A DNA stretch of 8,964 nt from Verrucomicrobia bacterium UBA1727 (GTDB taxonomy: Bacteria; Verrucomicrobiota; Kiritimatiellia; RFP12; UBA1067): contig DCIL01000100.1 in NCBI GenBank assembly GCA_002315875.1, positions 12,245 through 21,208 of the forward strand, read 5' to 3'. Position numbers and translations under genes: made by a program. How positions within the stretch are numbered: the first letter of the stretch is position 1; each line of letters begins with the position of its first letter. This document shows, one piece after another, positions 1 to 6,122 of this stretch. The notes beneath the pieces are model-generated. The model saw only the letters and a list, made by a program, of their open reading frames with translations, was not told where the DNA came from and made no database searches.

Positions 1-1440
1 GTGGCACTGCAGCTCGATCTGCTCGGAAGCAAAGATCGGCTTCGAGCGATTCCAGTAATTCTCGAGCGTGACGTTATCGACGACCTTGACACCGTTCAGG
101 AAGACCGTCACCTTATCGCCGCGCATGATCACATGGAAGCGATTCCAGTCGCCGATATGGCGATCAGCGATGGCCGTCGCGCTGGACGGATTCTTCACAT
201 TGTTAAATAGTCCACCCGAACCGATCAGCCACTCGTTGTAGGCATCCCAGATCTGCACCTGCGGAGAGCCGCGCAGATAGAGACCTGAGTCACCGGTGAC
301 GGACATCGTGCGCCAGTCGCACCACATCTCGAAATCACCGTAATCGCGCTTGGTGGCGAGCGAATAACCGCCCTTGAAGCCATCGAAGCAGAGCGAACCG
401 TTGCGCACCGTCCAGTGCTCGTCGCGCTGAAGGTTCGCAAGACGCTGCATCATCTCGCGCTTCGCGGGATCGGCCGCCTGACGCTTATAGGGATTGTCGA
501 AGTTTTCCTCGGTGGTGACGCCCTTCCACATTTCCTTGAGTTCATTCTCGCGTCCCGTGAAGTAGGCGGTATATCCAGCCGCGGTCATTGCCGCCGCGTC
601 GACCGAAGTGGACGAAGCGAGGTCGGACATCCTGGCGTCGTCCGGAAGTTCCTTGATGCGCACGTTGCGCCACTTCACGTTGTGTCCGTGACCGAGGAAG
701 CCGATGTGTCCCTTGACATTGTGGAGACCTGGATGCTGCTTGCCGTCCGGAGTGTCTCCGTTGCCCTTGAACTTCGAAAGGTCGGCCTTGGTGATGACAT
801 AACCGTTGAGATTGACCTCGATCTCGCTGCCGACGACCTTGATCTCCTCGAAGTTCCACATGCCCGGCTTGCGCAGATAGCTGCCGCCGCCGGTGAAGAG
901 CGACTCCTTGCCGCCGCACTGCTTGCCGAAGTTATCGCGCTTCGCCGGCACGATGCCGTAGACCGAGCCGGTGTACTGATAGGGCTTGAGCTTATCCTTC
1001 TTAGCGGCCTTGTCGTAATAGGCGGGGCCGCCATCGTCCAGCAGCTGCAGCTCGCACATTCCCCAATAGGCGCTGTCGCGGTTCGGCACCATGCGGATGC
1101 CGACACCGTTGTTGCCGTTCTCGGGCATCACGAATTCGAAACGCAGGACGAAGTTGCGATATTCCTTCTTCGTGTAGATGTCGTTGCCCTTGCCCTTCTT
1201 GTAAAGCTCTGGACAGCACTGAACGACGCCGCGGACTCCGGTCTGCGGGTCGGTACCCACGCGGTACATATACGTCGCGCCCGTCCACTTCGGCATGTCC
1301 CAATGGCCGAAAAGCGGCTCAAAGCCCTCCTCGACGCTGTCGGCGCACACCTTGCCGTCCGTCACGGGACAGCAATTCTGCTTGTTGCAGCAACCTGCAA
1401 GCGCGGCGGCAAGCGCCATCGCAACAATGATCGTTCTCAT
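1..1440 (-). CDS. Double DUF1080 (3-keto-disaccharide hydrolase-type) lipoprotein, C-terminus cut off by window edge
   Basis: The reading frame is open from the ATG at 1440 to the window edge (480 residues, no stop), so the C-terminus is missing. The N-terminus is a lipoprotein signal peptide: Arg2, a hydrophobic stretch, then lipobox Leu-Ala-Gly-Cys with Cys17 as the probable lipidated residue. Residue +2 is Cys, not Asp, which gives no inner-membrane retention signal. Two concanavalin A-like DUF1080 domains follow. The first (about 38-265) has the family marks GFEPLF near the start, ELQLLDD (130-136), TGSVYG (157-162), a WN..EI...G..I.V.LNG segment (195-213) and G.IGF.GHG..V.WRNVRIKEL (244-265). 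The second (about 338-480+) has LYLRGSPQVQIWD (387-399), IGDWNRF (429-435), FLNG (447-450) and IELQCH at the edge. Family members are linked to cleavage of 3-keto-glycosides; this substrate is inferred. The start overlaps the nadC stop as ATGA, suggesting translational coupling. The residues after Cys17 are cysteine-rich. Confidence 0.85.
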   Translation of the reverse strand, partial: MRTIIVAMALAAALAGCCNKQNCCPVTDGKVCADSVEEGFEPLFGHWDMPKWTGATYMYRVGTDPQTGVRGVVQCCPELYKKGKGNDIYTKKEYRNFVLRFEFVMPENGNNGVGIRMVPNRDSAYWGMCELQLLDDGGPAYYDKAAKKDKLKPYQYTGSVYGIVPAKRDNFGKQCGGKESLFTGGGSYLRKPGMWNFEEIKVVGSEIEVNLNGYVITKADLSKFKGNGDTPDGKQHPGLHNVKGHIGFLGHGHNVKWRNVRIKELPDDARMSDLASSTSVDAAAMTAAGYTAYFTGRENELKEMWKGVTTEENFDNPYKRQAADPAKREMMQRLANLQRDEHWTVRNGSLCFDGFKGGYSLATKRDYGDFEMWCDWRTMSVTGDSGLYLRGSPQVQIWDAYNEWLIGSGGLFNNVKNPSSATAIADRHIGDWNRFHVIMRGDKVTVFLNGVKVVDNVTLENYWNRSKPIFASEQIELQCH

Positions 1441-2336
1441 TTCTTTTCTACCTTCCATTCAAGGGTTAAATCAATCGAACCTGCCGAATGCGTGAGACAG
1501 CCGAGCGAAATCGCGGTAACGCCCGTCGCCGCCACTTCCTTCGCACGCTCCAATGTAATGCCACCTGAGGCCTCGGTCTTGGAAATTCCGCGGCAGAGCT
1601 TCACACACTTCTTCATATCGGCGATGGACATGTTGTCGAGCATGATCCACTCGGGTTTCGCCTTGAGCGCGCTCTTGCACTGCTCGATCGTCTCGACCTC
1701 GACTTCGACCGCAAGTTTGGGGAATTTCCGCCGCGCCGTCACCACCGCCTGATCGAGCGCCAGTTCGTGGTCGTTCCAGATCTTGCGGTGATTGTCCTTC
1801 ATGAGAACGCGGTCGTACATGCCCATGCGGTGATTGGTGCCGCCGCCGCAGGTGACCGCGTATTTCTGGAAGACGCGGAGCCCGGGCGTGGTCTTGCGAG
1901 TGTCGAGAATGAGCGTTCCGTACTTCTTCGTCGCGTTCACGAACTGCGCGGCGAGCGTGGCGGTGGCGGACATCCTCTGCATGAAATTGAGCGCCGTGCG
2001 CTCCGCGGCGAGAATCGAACGCGCCTTGCCGCGGAAGGTGAGAATCCTCTCGCCTGCCTTGACGACAGAGCCGTCGCCCTTCAGAATCGTCACCTTGATC
2101 TTGGGATCGACCGCCTTCATCACCGCTTTGGCAACCGTAGCGCCGGCGACCACACAGCCACCGCCCTTGGAATAGATCTCACCGATGGAAATCGCCTTAG
2201 GGTCCACAAGCGCCTCGCTCGTAGCGTCACACCACCGGCAACCAATCTTCGCGACGTTGCCGAGATCCTCATCAAGAGCAAGCGTCACCGCGGCCTTCGC
2301 ACGCGGTGACTTCATCACATCCACCAGACGCTTCAT
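1437..2336 (-). CDS. nadC: Nicotinate-nucleotide pyrophosphorylase (carboxylating), quinolinate phosphoribosyltransferase
   Basis: The cytosolic enzyme converts quinolinate and PRPP to nicotinate mononucleotide, CO2 and pyrophosphate in de novo NAD synthesis. At 299 residues the length is normal. Family motifs in order: ERTALNF (112-118), DTRKTTPGLR (145-154) with the substrate-binding Arg/Lys, GGGTNHR (164-170), LMKDNH (178-183), EVEVET (211-216), IMLDN (231-235), EASGGIT (255-261) and a LTHSAGSIDLTLE end (281-293). The N-terminus is less typical: the usual ED-L-G-x-G-D-x-T-T stretch reads EDLG (23-26), then about nine extra residues with two cysteines, then CDATS (36-40). The start at 2336 is 1 bp after the stop of the upstream 88-residue gene; AAGGG about 8 nt upstream serves as ribosome binding site. 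The stop overlaps the next gene as ATGA. No nadA or nadB is in the window. Confidence 0.96.
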   Translation of the reverse strand: MKRLVDVMKSPRAKAAVTLALDEDLGNVAKIGCRWCDATSEALVDPKAISIGEIYSKGGGCVVAGATVAKAVMKAVDPKIKVTILKGDGSVVKAGERILTFRGKARSILAAERTALNFMQRMSATATLAAQFVNATKKYGTLILDTRKTTPGLRVFQKYAVTCGGGTNHRMGMYDRVLMKDNHRKIWNDHELALDQAVVTARRKFPKLAVEVEVETIEQCKSALKAKPEWIMLDNMSIADMKKCVKLCRGISKTEASGGITLERAKEVAATGVTAISLGCLTHSAGSIDLTLEWKVEKK

Positions 2337-2337
2337 C

Positions 2338-2604
2338 TTACGCGCCCTTCAGGAATTCCCAGTGCTGATACATTATGAATGTCAGCACGCCGACTACTCC
2401 CAACGCGGCCAGCGCCGCAACCCCGGCAATAAGCGCCGCGGTTCCGCCCGAAGACGTCTTCGCCTTCGGCTCCGGCGCGTCGAGCTTGAAACGATCGGCA
2501 ATCGTCGCTCCGCCAGCAGGAGCCGCCGCAGGATCAGCACCAGCAACCGGTTCCGCTGCAGCGGCAGTCGGCTTGGTGACCTTCATCGGTTTCTTGATAG
2601 TCAT
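2338..2604 (-). CDS. Small single-pass membrane protein of unknown function (88 aa)
   Basis: I do not recognise this protein. It has a lysine-containing N-terminus, an Ala/Pro-rich low-complexity stretch (about 12-34), a short polar segment with TIADRF (34-39) and several lysines (40-49), and one strongly hydrophobic segment (about 54-79), ending in a short tail with Trp82. Positive charges before the membrane segment suggest N-terminus in the cytoplasm. There is no signal peptidase site. It is accepted as real because it has a perfect -10 box directly upstream, reads straight into nadC (stop TAA then one base then the nadC ATG), and its codons resemble those of its neighbours. No Shine-Dalgarno site precedes the ATG, so the message is probably leaderless; an internal ATG at codon 7 is an alternative start. 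A 99-codon ORF lies antisense (2375-2674) but lacks these supports. Confidence 0.7.
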   Translation of the reverse strand: MTIKKPMKVTKPTAAAAEPVAGADPAAAPAGGATIADRFKLDAPEPKAKTSSGGTAALIAGVAALAALGVVGVLTFIMYQHWEFLKGA

Positions 2605-2611
2605 GCTCGGT

Positions 2612-2641
2612 ATTATACTAAAAACCCAACCCGAAATGCAA
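2612..2641 (-). promoter_or_regulatory. Promoter of the 88-aa gene/nadC/DUF1080 operon, predicted leaderless
   Basis: On the minus strand a perfect TATAAT (2617-2612) is preceded by an 18-bp spacer and a weak -35 TTGCAT (2641-2636). Only 7 nt (ACCGAGC) separate the -10 box from the ATG at 2604, so transcription should begin at or within a base or two of the start codon. No Shine-Dalgarno sequence is present. Confidence 0.65.
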
Positions 2642-2670
2642 CCCCCGAATGATGTCTCAATTATTAAAAT

Positions 2671-2698
2671 TTGACTTTTTGGAAAAATATGAGATAAT
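2671..2698 (+). promoter_or_regulatory. Promoter of the glycogen-binding protein gene
   Basis: The -35 TTGACT (2671-2676, 5 of 6 consensus) and the -10 GATAAT (2693-2698, 5 of 6) are separated by 16 bp in AT-rich DNA. The expected start near 2705 gives a leader of about 60 nt. It lies back to back with the minus-strand promoter at 2612-2641 in the only long non-coding stretch of the window (2605-2765). Confidence 0.7.
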
Positions 2699-2754
2699 AC
2701 GCGCCCGTTTGCTGGGAAAAAGGTCTCCGGCGAGCAACATTTATTAACCGATTC

Positions 2755-2760
2755 AGGGAG
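2755..2760 (+). promoter_or_regulatory. Shine-Dalgarno site of the glycogen-binding protein gene
   Basis: AGGGAG lies 5 nt before the ATG at 2766. It fixes the start codon and contrasts with the two minus-strand operon heads, which have no such site. Confidence 0.75.
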
Positions 2761-2765
2761 TAAAC

Positions 2766-3116
2766 ATGAAAATCAAGACCACGAAGAAGGCACCGGTCGC
2801 CAAGACCGTTGTCAAGAAGGCGGCGAAGTGCGCGGCGAAGAAGCCGTGCGCGAAGGTTGCCGCCAAGACGGTGAAGTTCACCGTTCACGCCGAAAAGGGC
2901 AAGGCCGTCTATGTTGCCGGCTGCTTCAACAAGTGGAACCCGACCGCCAAGAAGATGGCGTTCAAGGCCGGGGTCTATTCCGCGACCGTGAAGCTCGTCC
3001 CCGGCGAGTATCAGTACAAGTTCATCATCGACGGCACCTGGTGCGCCGATCCTGAGAACGTGAACGCCGTCCCGAACGATCAGGGCACGTTCAACTCGGT
3101 TCTCATCGTCAAGTAA
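2766..3116 (+). CDS. Small glycogen-binding (CBM48/AMPK-beta-type) protein with lysine/alanine-rich tail
   Basis: The 116-residue protein has two parts. Residues 1-35 form a basic tail with 12 lysines plus many alanines, like histone H1-type bacterial tails; it has no signal peptide, so a cytoplasmic location is expected. Residues 36-116 match the glycogen-binding domain of AMPK beta subunits and CBM48: VYVAGCFNKW (48-57), PGEYQYKFIIDGTW (79-92), DP (95-96) and QGTFN (106-110). The residues known to contact glucan in AMPK beta have counterparts here: Trp57, Lys85, Trp92, Thr108 and Asn110. No catalytic domain is attached, so it binds glucan rather than cuts it; the role is unknown. It is the only plus-strand gene and stands alone, with its own promoter, Shine-Dalgarno site and terminator. 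Lysine codons are almost all AAG, compatible with high expression. A nucleic-acid-binding role for the tail is inference only. Confidence 0.9.
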   Translation: MKIKTTKKAPVAKTVVKKAAKCAAKKPCAKVAAKTVKFTVHAEKGKAVYVAGCFNKWNPTAKKMAFKAGVYSATVKLVPGEYQYKFIIDGTWCADPENVNAVPNDQGTFNSVLIVK

Positions 3117-3135
3117 GACGAAGCTCGAGTTCACG

Positions 3136-3177
3136 AAATCACTGGCGCACGGTTCCGTCGCCAGTGATTTTGTATTT
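3136..3177 (+). terminator. Hairpin terminator after the glycogen-binding protein gene, overlapping the end of proA
   Basis: A perfect 12-bp inverted repeat (AAATCACTGGCG at 3136-3147, its complement at 3159-3170) encloses an 11-nt loop that can extend by ACG/CGT pairing. It begins 19 bp after the TAA of the plus-strand gene and is followed on the plus strand by a T-rich stretch (TTTTGTATTTAT). The right arm and loop encode the last proA codons and the left arm includes the proA stop, so one sequence serves both genes. The minus-strand side has no clear T tract, so termination of proA here is less certain. Confidence 0.75.
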
Positions 3178-4365
3178 ATAGGTAGTCAGCTCCTCGAGTC
3201 CCATCGGACCCCTCGCGTGGAGCTTATCGGTGGAGATGCCGATCTCGGCACCCATTCCGAACTCGGATCCGTCCGTAAAGCGCGTCGAAGCATTATGATA
3301 GACGCAGGCCGAATCAACGTCCCGCAGGAAGTCCGCCGCGCGCGCCTCATCGGACGAAACAATCGCATCGCTGTGGTGGGAGCCGAAGCCGTTGATGTGC
3401 CTGACCGCGTCCGCAACCCCGTCCACGAACCCGACATTCATCTCGAGAGCAAGGAACTCCCGCTCCCAATCGATCTCCTCTCGTCCCTCGACATGAAGCG
3501 TAACACCCCTTTCGGCGGCCCAGCGCTCCACTCGCGGCAGAAACTCATCGGCGACGCCACGGTCAATGAGCAGACACTCCGCGGCATTGCAGACTCCGGG
3601 ACGCTGCACTTTCGCATTATCGACGATCTTCAGCGCCATGTCGAGATCTGCCGCGCCGTCCACGTAGATGTGACAGACGCCCTTGTAATGCTTGAGCACC
3701 GGCACGAGCGCCGCCTCACACATCGCACGGATGAGCCGCTCGCCACCGCGCGGAATCGCAACATCGACAAGCCCGACGGCGCGCACGAGTTCGGTTACCG
3801 CCGAGTGATCGGTGATGCCTACCAATTGCACCGCGTCCGTCGGCACTCCGGCGGCAGTCAGACCGCTACGGACGGCATCCGCCAACGCGACATTCGTTCT
3901 GAGCGCTTCGTGTCCACCTCTCAAAATCACCGCGTTACCGGTCTTGAGGCAAAGCGCGGCGGTATCGACGAAGACATTGGGACGGGACTCGAAGACAACC
4001 GCAATCACCCCGAGCGGAACGCGCACGCGGCGAATGGTTATTCCGCTCGGACGATTCCTCTCCCAGATTTGCTCGCCGACTGGATCGGGAAGCGTGGCGA
4101 CATGACGAACGCCGTCGACCATCGCTTGAAAGCGCGCATCGGTAAGCGTGAGCCGATCGACCATCGCATCCTTAAGTCCATTCGCCTTCGCCTCGCTCAC
4201 GTCATCCGCATTCGCCGCGATGATGCGCTCGCGCGCACGCACGATCGAATCGGCCACCGCCAGCAGCGCGGCATTCTTTTCGGACGTTGAGAGGCGAACC
4301 AAAGACAAGGCGGCCGCACGCGACCGCCTTGCCATTTCCAGAACGTAGTTTTTCGCGTCCATCAT
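3139..4365 (-). CDS. proA: Gamma-glutamyl phosphate reductase (glutamate-5-semialdehyde dehydrogenase)
   Basis: The enzyme reduces gamma-glutamyl phosphate with NADPH to glutamate-5-semialdehyde in proline synthesis. At 408 residues the length is normal. It is an aldehyde-dehydrogenase-fold protein with VPLGVIAVVFESRPNV (116-131), LRGGHEA (148-154), IPRGGERLI (204-212), HYKGVCHIYVD (226-236), the catalytic cysteine in QRPGVCNAAE (254-263, Cys259), the ProA signature VDGVADAVRHINGFGSHHSDAI (313-334, shown in part: Phe327 replaces the usual His/Tyr) and GAEIGISTDKLHARGP (372-387). Two adjacent ATGs are possible: 4365 overlaps the hisD stop by 4 nt (ATGA), and 4362 overlaps it by 1 nt (TGATG). 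Only a weak AGG precedes them, so translation is probably coupled to hisD. The partner kinase gene proB is not in the window. Confidence 0.97.
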   Translation of the reverse strand: MMDAKNYVLEMARRSRAAALSLVRLSTSEKNAALLAVADSIVRARERIIAANADDVSEAKANGLKDAMVDRLTLTDARFQAMVDGVRHVATLPDPVGEQIWERNRPSGITIRRVRVPLGVIAVVFESRPNVFVDTAALCLKTGNAVILRGGHEALRTNVALADAVRSGLTAAGVPTDAVQLVGITDHSAVTELVRAVGLVDVAIPRGGERLIRAMCEAALVPVLKHYKGVCHIYVDGAADLDMALKIVDNAKVQRPGVCNAAECLLIDRGVADEFLPRVERWAAERGVTLHVEGREEIDWEREFLALEMNVGFVDGVADAVRHINGFGSHHSDAIVSSDEARAADFLRDVDSACVYHNASTRFTDGSEFGMGAEIGISTDKLHARGPMGLEELTTYKYKITGDGTVRQ

Positions 4366-5636
4366 TCGAACCTGATTGTGGCCGCACGGCCGTGTGCATC
4401 GAGTCCCTCAACCGCGGCAAAGGCCTCGATCGTGGACTTCGTCTCGGCGAGATCGCCGCGCGTAAAGGCGACGAAGCTGTGACGCCGGCGAAAATCGTCG
4501 GGAGTAAGTCCATTGAACATATTCGCCGCGCCGCCGGTTGGCAGCACGTGACTCGGACCAGCGACAAAATCACCTGCCGACTCAGGCGTCCACGAGCCCG
4601 CGAAAACCGCGCCCGCGCTTCTGACGCCCTTCATCACCTTCGCCGCGTTCTTGGTCATGATCTCGAAATGTTCGGGAGCGAACTGATTGACGACCTCAAG
4701 TCCCTCGGCGACATCCTTCGCAACGACGATGAGGATTCCGCCGCGGTCGATCACGCGATCGACGAGCGCCTTGCGCGAGAGGGACTCAGTCTGTCTGAGA
4801 ATCTCAGCTCGAGCGGCTTCGGCCGTCTTGACGTCGGTGCACACGAGAAGCGACTTCTCGTATCCCGAACCGTGCTCGGCCTGACTCAGAACGTCCGCCG
4901 CGATCCAACGAAGATCGACGCTGCCATCGGTCAGGACCGCAATCTCGCTCGGACCCGCCACCTGATCGATTGCTACGTATCCGTAGACCTGACGCTTCGC
5001 CGCGGTCACGAACGCATTGCCGGGGCCTGCGATCTTCTGCACCTTGCGGCACGACTTCGTGCCGAAGGCCATCATTCCGATCGCCTGAATTCCACCAACG
5101 CGGTAGATTTCAGTAGCGCCCGCGAGCTTGAGCGCGTATAGCAAAACGGGGTTGACGTTGCCGTCCTTTCCCGCGGGAGTGCATGCAACAATCTCCTTAA
5201 CGCCGGCCGCCTTCGCGAGGGTAACGGTCATCACCGAAGTCGAGGCGAGCGGAGCGGTACCACCGGGAATGTAGACGCCGACACGATCCATCGGAGAGTA
5301 GAACTCGCCGGCAGAACCGCCGCGGGGAGTCTTCATCGTCCATCCCTTGCGCAGGGACGCCTTCGAGAACTTAAGTACGCGACGATGCGCGTCCTTAACC
5401 GCGCGGACGATCTTCGGATCGATGGACTTCTCGAGTTTCTCGAGTTCGACCTCAAGCCGCAGCTTCTTGCCTTTGAAACCTTCGAACTTCGCGACCGCAT
5501 TGAGCACCGCCGCCTCTCCGCGCTTACGGATGTCGGCAAGCACTGCGGACGCTGCGCTCTCCGCCTCTTCGGGGAAAGCGGGACGCTGGTTGAACTTGGC
5601 GATCTGACGATCGCCGGTCTTAACAATCTTGATCAT
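4362..5636 (-). CDS. hisD: Histidinol dehydrogenase
   Basis: The NAD- and zinc-dependent cytosolic enzyme oxidises L-histidinol in two steps to L-histidine. Its 424 residues match the family. Visible motifs: VYIPGGTAPLASTSVM (121-136), IAGPGNAFV (202-210), IDQVAGPSEI (223-232), SQAEHG (251-256), FAPEHFEI (319-326), AGDFVAGPSHVLPT (354-367) and EGLDAHGRA (410-418). These supply the expected zinc ligands Gln252, His255, Asp356 and His415 and the catalytic pair Glu322/His323, so the protein should be active. The ATG lies 1 bp after the fabZ stop; GGAAAGAAG just upstream, inside the end of fabZ, is a good ribosome binding site. The stop overlaps proA. No other his gene is nearby, so it is separated from the usual histidine operon. 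Confidence 0.97.
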   Translation of the reverse strand: MIKIVKTGDRQIAKFNQRPAFPEEAESAASAVLADIRKRGEAAVLNAVAKFEGFKGKKLRLEVELEKLEKSIDPKIVRAVKDAHRRVLKFSKASLRKGWTMKTPRGGSAGEFYSPMDRVGVYIPGGTAPLASTSVMTVTLAKAAGVKEIVACTPAGKDGNVNPVLLYALKLAGATEIYRVGGIQAIGMMAFGTKSCRKVQKIAGPGNAFVTAAKRQVYGYVAIDQVAGPSEIAVLTDGSVDLRWIAADVLSQAEHGSGYEKSLLVCTDVKTAEAARAEILRQTESLSRKALVDRVIDRGGILIVVAKDVAEGLEVVNQFAPEHFEIMTKNAAKVMKGVRSAGAVFAGSWTPESAGDFVAGPSHVLPTGGAANMFNGLTPDDFRRRHSFVAFTRGDLAETKSTIEAFAAVEGLDAHGRAATIRFE

Positions 5637-5637
5637 A

Positions 5638-6117
5638 TCACTTCTTTCCGGCGTCCGTCATCATGCATTTCACGGTCGCCTCAACCGCGGGCTCGCCGCG
5701 TCCGTTCGGCTCTCCGTTAAGATAACCCTTGCACTCGTAGATGCCAAGCGGAGCGCGCTCGCGAATAATCTTGACGACCGTCACCAGTTTGTCGCCGGGA
5801 CGAAACGGCTGACGGAAACGCACACCATCAACCGATGCGAGGGCGAACGCGACCTGCTCGGCAATGACCTTGCGCTCAACGACTGAGGCACCAGCGGCCT
5901 GAGCCATCGCCTCGATGAGAACCACACCGGGCACTACTGGAAACTCCGGAAAGTGTCCCTTGAAGAAATCGTTCTTCTCGAGTGTAAACGTATACTCGCC
6001 GATAGCACCCGTGCTGTCGCAACTTACCAGCGTGTCAACGAAGAGAAACGGCGGACGATGCGGCAGAAGTTCAATCGCCGCGCGATTGCAGACGTGCTCA
6101 AACTGGGGTAGCTCCAT
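5638..6117 (-). CDS. fabZ: 3-hydroxyacyl-[ACP] dehydratase, FabZ type
   Basis: A hotdog-fold dehydratase of 159 residues that removes water from 3-hydroxyacyl-ACP to give trans-2-enoyl-ACP in type II fatty acid synthesis. Family marks: LLPHRPPFLFVD (17-28), KNDFFKGHFPEFPVVPG (48-64) with catalytic His55, and VLIEAMAQAAG (66-76) with catalytic Glu69, then VRFRQPFRPGDKL (99-111). Size and motif spacing fit FabZ better than FabA, which is longer, but other FabZ-like dehydratases of lipid or polyketide pathways cannot be excluded. The start is 5 bp after the fabF stop, with AAGAAGG in the fabF 3' end as likely ribosome binding site. It sits directly after fabH and fabF, which supports a fatty acid role. 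Confidence 0.92.
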   Translation of the reverse strand: MELPQFEHVCNRAAIELLPHRPPFLFVDTLVSCDSTGAIGEYTFTLEKNDFFKGHFPEFPVVPGVVLIEAMAQAAGASVVERKVIAEQVAFALASVDGVRFRQPFRPGDKLVTVVKIIRERAPLGIYECKGYLNGEPNGRGEPAVEATVKCMMTDAGKK

Positions 6118-6122
6118 GACGC

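Noticed and set aside
2449..2462. Perfect 14-bp palindrome CGAAGACGTCTTCG
   Set aside because: It lies inside the coding region of the 88-aa gene, encoding Lys-Thr-Ser-Ser, with no second copy seen near a promoter; probably chance.
2375..2674. A 99-codon plus-strand frame with a hydrophobic stretch opposite the 88-aa gene
   Set aside because: No Shine-Dalgarno site or promoter precedes it, it runs into the promoter of the next gene, and the minus-strand frame has a -10 box and operon spacing.
2655..2694. Inverted TCTCA / TGAGA flanking the -35 of the plus-strand promoter, possible operator
   Set aside because: Only 5 bp per arm in AT-rich DNA with imperfect extension; too weak to claim a binding site.
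4360..4365. Consecutive ATGATG at the hisD-proA junction as a possible frameshift or fusion site
   Set aside because: Both frames end and begin cleanly with complete family sequences on either side; it is an ordinary stop-start overlap.
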